Of a stretch of 6,164 bases of DNA, positions 5,043 to 6,164 are shown piece after piece (the first letter of the stretch is position 1; every line of letters starts with the position of its first letter). Under the pieces are notes generated by a model. It had not been told where the DNA came from. It did no database searches and saw only the letters and a list, made by a program, of their open reading frames with translations. The position numbers and the translations under genes are program-made. The DNA comes from Lentisphaeria bacterium (GTDB lineage: Bacteria > Verrucomicrobiota > Lentisphaeria > Victivallales > GWF2-50-93), in the NCBI GenBank assembly GCA_020056205.1, contig JAGVIF010000365.1:1-6164 (forward strand), written 5' to 3'.

Positions 5043-5878
5043 TTTTCACCTTCTTTGAGCCGTTTTTTATGTTGGGTTTCGATTTTTTTGATGCTCTCGG
5101 CTGTTGGCAGATGTTCCGGCATTGTGCCTCCCAGTTCCTTGATTGTCTGGCGCACCTTTACGCCGACTTCGTGGTGCGTCCGGTTTGCCGTATCTTTACC
5201 CTTCACCTTGTCACGACGCAGTTTTTCTTCCGCCTGAGTCGCCCGGAACAGGTTCGCCGCCAGTTCCGTACTGCCCATGTGATCCAGAATTTTCTGGCTC
5301 TTTTCCAACCCTTTCCGCCGGTGGATGTCTTCCTGTTTCAATCCGCCATAAAGCCCCATGTAGCCGTGATTCTGGAAAATGGCATAATCAATCGGTTCCA
5401 CAACCCCCGCATCCTTTGCGGCATCGGCCAGTTGGGTATTATGACGGCGAATTTCATCTCGCAATAGAAGTCGTTGCTCTTCTTCAAAACGGCCATCCTC
5501 AATTTCTTGGCGGCGTGTCTGGATTGCAAAATAGGTCTGGCCCTGTGCGACAATCTCCTTCTTGGGATCTGCGTTCTGGATTGCCAGATAACAGGCGTAA
5601 CGAGACATGAGTACGGACTTTACCGGCCGCTGGCCTCCTTTACCGATTTCGATCATTTCGGTGATGTCAACGAAATGATCCTCGATGCGGTGTCCGCTGT
5701 TGAAACAAGCCAGCTTGGCCTTCTCGACCACGGCCTCGAAATTGCGGTAGTCACCATAACCTAAAATTTCGGCAAAATTACGGCTTGACCAGAACTCTAT
5801 TCCGGCTTCATTTGTTCGCTTAATCCGTTCGAAAGGCGAAACATGGCCTCCGCTACTTTTTTCAATTTCTCCGCTCAT
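5039..5878 (-). CDS. dinD: DinD-like DNA-damage-inducible protein (BRO-N family)
   Basis: The 279-residue product matches E. coli DinD (about 274 residues) over almost its full length. Shared stretches include HFVDI near 68-72, MSRYACYLAIQNADP (91-105), GQTYFAIQTRRQE (113-125), DYAIFQNHGYMGLYGGL (164-180), KILDHMGSTELAANLFRATQ (196-215) and KVRQTIKELGGTMPE (241-255). Residues about 14-120 form the BRO N-terminal domain, a presumed DNA-binding module common in phages. In E. coli dinD is SOS-induced and its product acts against RecA activity; whether that applies here is inference. I see no clear LexA box upstream. Translation probably uses AAAGGGGG (5890-5897), 11 bases before the ATG, a wide gap. 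The upstream neighbour is a restriction-modification remnant 17 bases away, and dinD homologues are often found beside such systems. The gene looks intact. Confidence 0.92.
   Translation of the reverse strand: MSGEIEKSSGGHVSPFERIKRTNEAGIEFWSSRNFAEILGYGDYRNFEAVVEKAKLACFNSGHRIEDHFVDITEMIEIGKGGQRPVKSVLMSRYACYLAIQNADPKKEIVAQGQTYFAIQTRRQEIEDGRFEEEQRLLLRDEIRRHNTQLADAAKDAGVVEPIDYAIFQNHGYMGLYGGLKQEDIHRRKGLEKSQKILDHMGSTELAANLFRATQAEEKLRRDKVKGKDTANRTHHEVGVKVRQTIKELGGTMPEHLPTAESIKKIETQHKKRLKEGEK
5047..5052 (-). promoter_or_regulatory. Shine-Dalgarno of oppC inside the dinD 3' end
   Basis: AAGGTG on the minus strand lies 4 bases before the oppC ATG (5040-5042) and encodes part of the DinD tail Lys-Glu-Gly-Glu-Lys. 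With the ATGA overlap this points to translational coupling of the permease to dinD. Confidence 0.55.
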
Positions 5879-5895
5879 GATTGAATATTCCCCCT

Positions 5896-6006
5896 TTAAT
5901 CTTTCGTTTTTTCAGACTGGCTCGATTCGACAAGCTCGATCTCCCCGGGCGTGAGGCCGTAAAGTTCGTACACCAAGGCATCAATCTGCCGGTCGGTGGC
6001 CGGATT
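5896..6006 (-). pseudogene. C-terminal remnant of Eco57I/TaqI-like R-M enzyme
   Basis: A 36-codon open stretch ending in TAA (5896-5898) reads NPATDRQIDALVYELYGLTP and continues GEIELVESSQ. The pattern TD.QIDALVYELYGLT..EI.IVE is typical of the extreme C-terminus of large restriction-modification and N6-adenine methyltransferase proteins of the Eco57I/TaqI-like kind. An in-frame TAG (6007-6009) lies directly before the Asn codon, so the fragment is cut off from any larger protein and has no start codon. It is therefore debris, not a gene. Its stop codon abuts the dinD Shine-Dalgarno sequence, which fits an original operon of restriction-modification enzyme then dinD. A frame on the same strand, 5862-6107, covers the same DNA with no recognisable sequence. 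Confidence 0.6.
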
Positions 6007-6070
6007 CTAATAAAAGCACAAAGACAGTCCACTGTTGGAGGATTTGCGGAAATTCCTATATCCAAAGTCT

Positions 6071-6163
6071 TTACGCACTTTTTCTGATCTTTATTTCCTT
6101 GAGCCAATTGCAGAACTCATAAACCGCGCCGTTGCAGATGCCATCGGAGGGCTCGCAAGGTAT
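6071..6163 (-). CDS. Possible partial gene 3' end, unrecognised
   Basis: On the minus strand one frame is open from the window edge to a TAA at 6071-6073, giving 30 residues that end in NWLKEIKIRKSA. The composition is protein-like (an amphipathic, Lys-rich end), but I recognise no family and 30 residues are too few to rule out chance. If real, it is the end of a gene that starts beyond the window. The 64 bases between it and the restriction-modification remnant hold nothing I can name. Confidence 0.2.
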   Translation of the reverse strand: MPCEPSDGICNGAVYEFCNWLKEIKIRKSA

Positions 6164-6164
6164 A

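Noticed and set aside
5862..6107. 81-residue minus-strand open frame starting upstream of dinD
   Set aside because: It overlaps the dinD start and runs out of frame over the restriction-modification tail, whose own frame has a family-like sequence. Its translation shows no domain-like pattern.

Overview
All six genes that can be supported lie on the minus strand, so the window reads from about 6164 down to 655. They are bacterial: four of the six have clear Shine-Dalgarno sequences, ATG starts are used throughout, and the families are bacterial (RsmD, an OppC/DppC-type ABC permease, a DinD protein, an AzoR-type flavoprotein). The non-coding DNA is rich in short, degenerate, phrase-like tandem repeats and small hairpins. 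That style suggests an uncultured lineage with repeat-laden intergenic DNA, perhaps in or near the PVC or Omnitrophota/Elusimicrobiota groups. This placement is a weak guess from style; there is no marker gene for it here.

Region by region in the direction of transcription: (1) 5896-6163 holds gene debris, including a 36-codon tail that looks like the C-terminus of an Eco57I/TaqI-type restriction-modification enzyme. (2) 5039-5878 is an intact dinD-like gene (BRO-N family). (3) 3813-5042 is an OppC/DppC-type permease, overlapping dinD by the ATGA arrangement. It has an unusual extra pair of membrane segments. (4) 3251-3811 is rsmD, starting one base after the permease stop. (5) 1549-3141 is a 530-residue unrecognised membrane protein: a seven-helix, ABC-2-permease-like N-terminal half joined to a soluble, probably extracytoplasmic, helical-repeat half. 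(6) 1134-1415 is a small dicluster ferredoxin in which an aspartate replaces one cysteine of the second cluster. (7) 655-1005 is an azoreductase-like gene that seems to have lost about 80 internal codons while keeping its start and ribosome binding site. (8) 1-654 carries no credible gene and is a patchwork of short tandem arrays and hairpins.

The genes do not form one obvious pathway. dinD, the permease and rsmD look co-transcribed and translationally coupled, but their functions are unrelated. The simplest reading is that a decayed restriction-modification/dinD cassette now sits directly upstream of a transporter-rsmD pair, where one would expect the partner permease OppB. The membrane protein, ferredoxin and truncated azoreductase are each separated by 109-133 bases and each has its own Shine-Dalgarno sequence; they may be independent units. 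No rRNA, tRNA, CRISPR array, complete insertion sequence or plasmid origin was seen.
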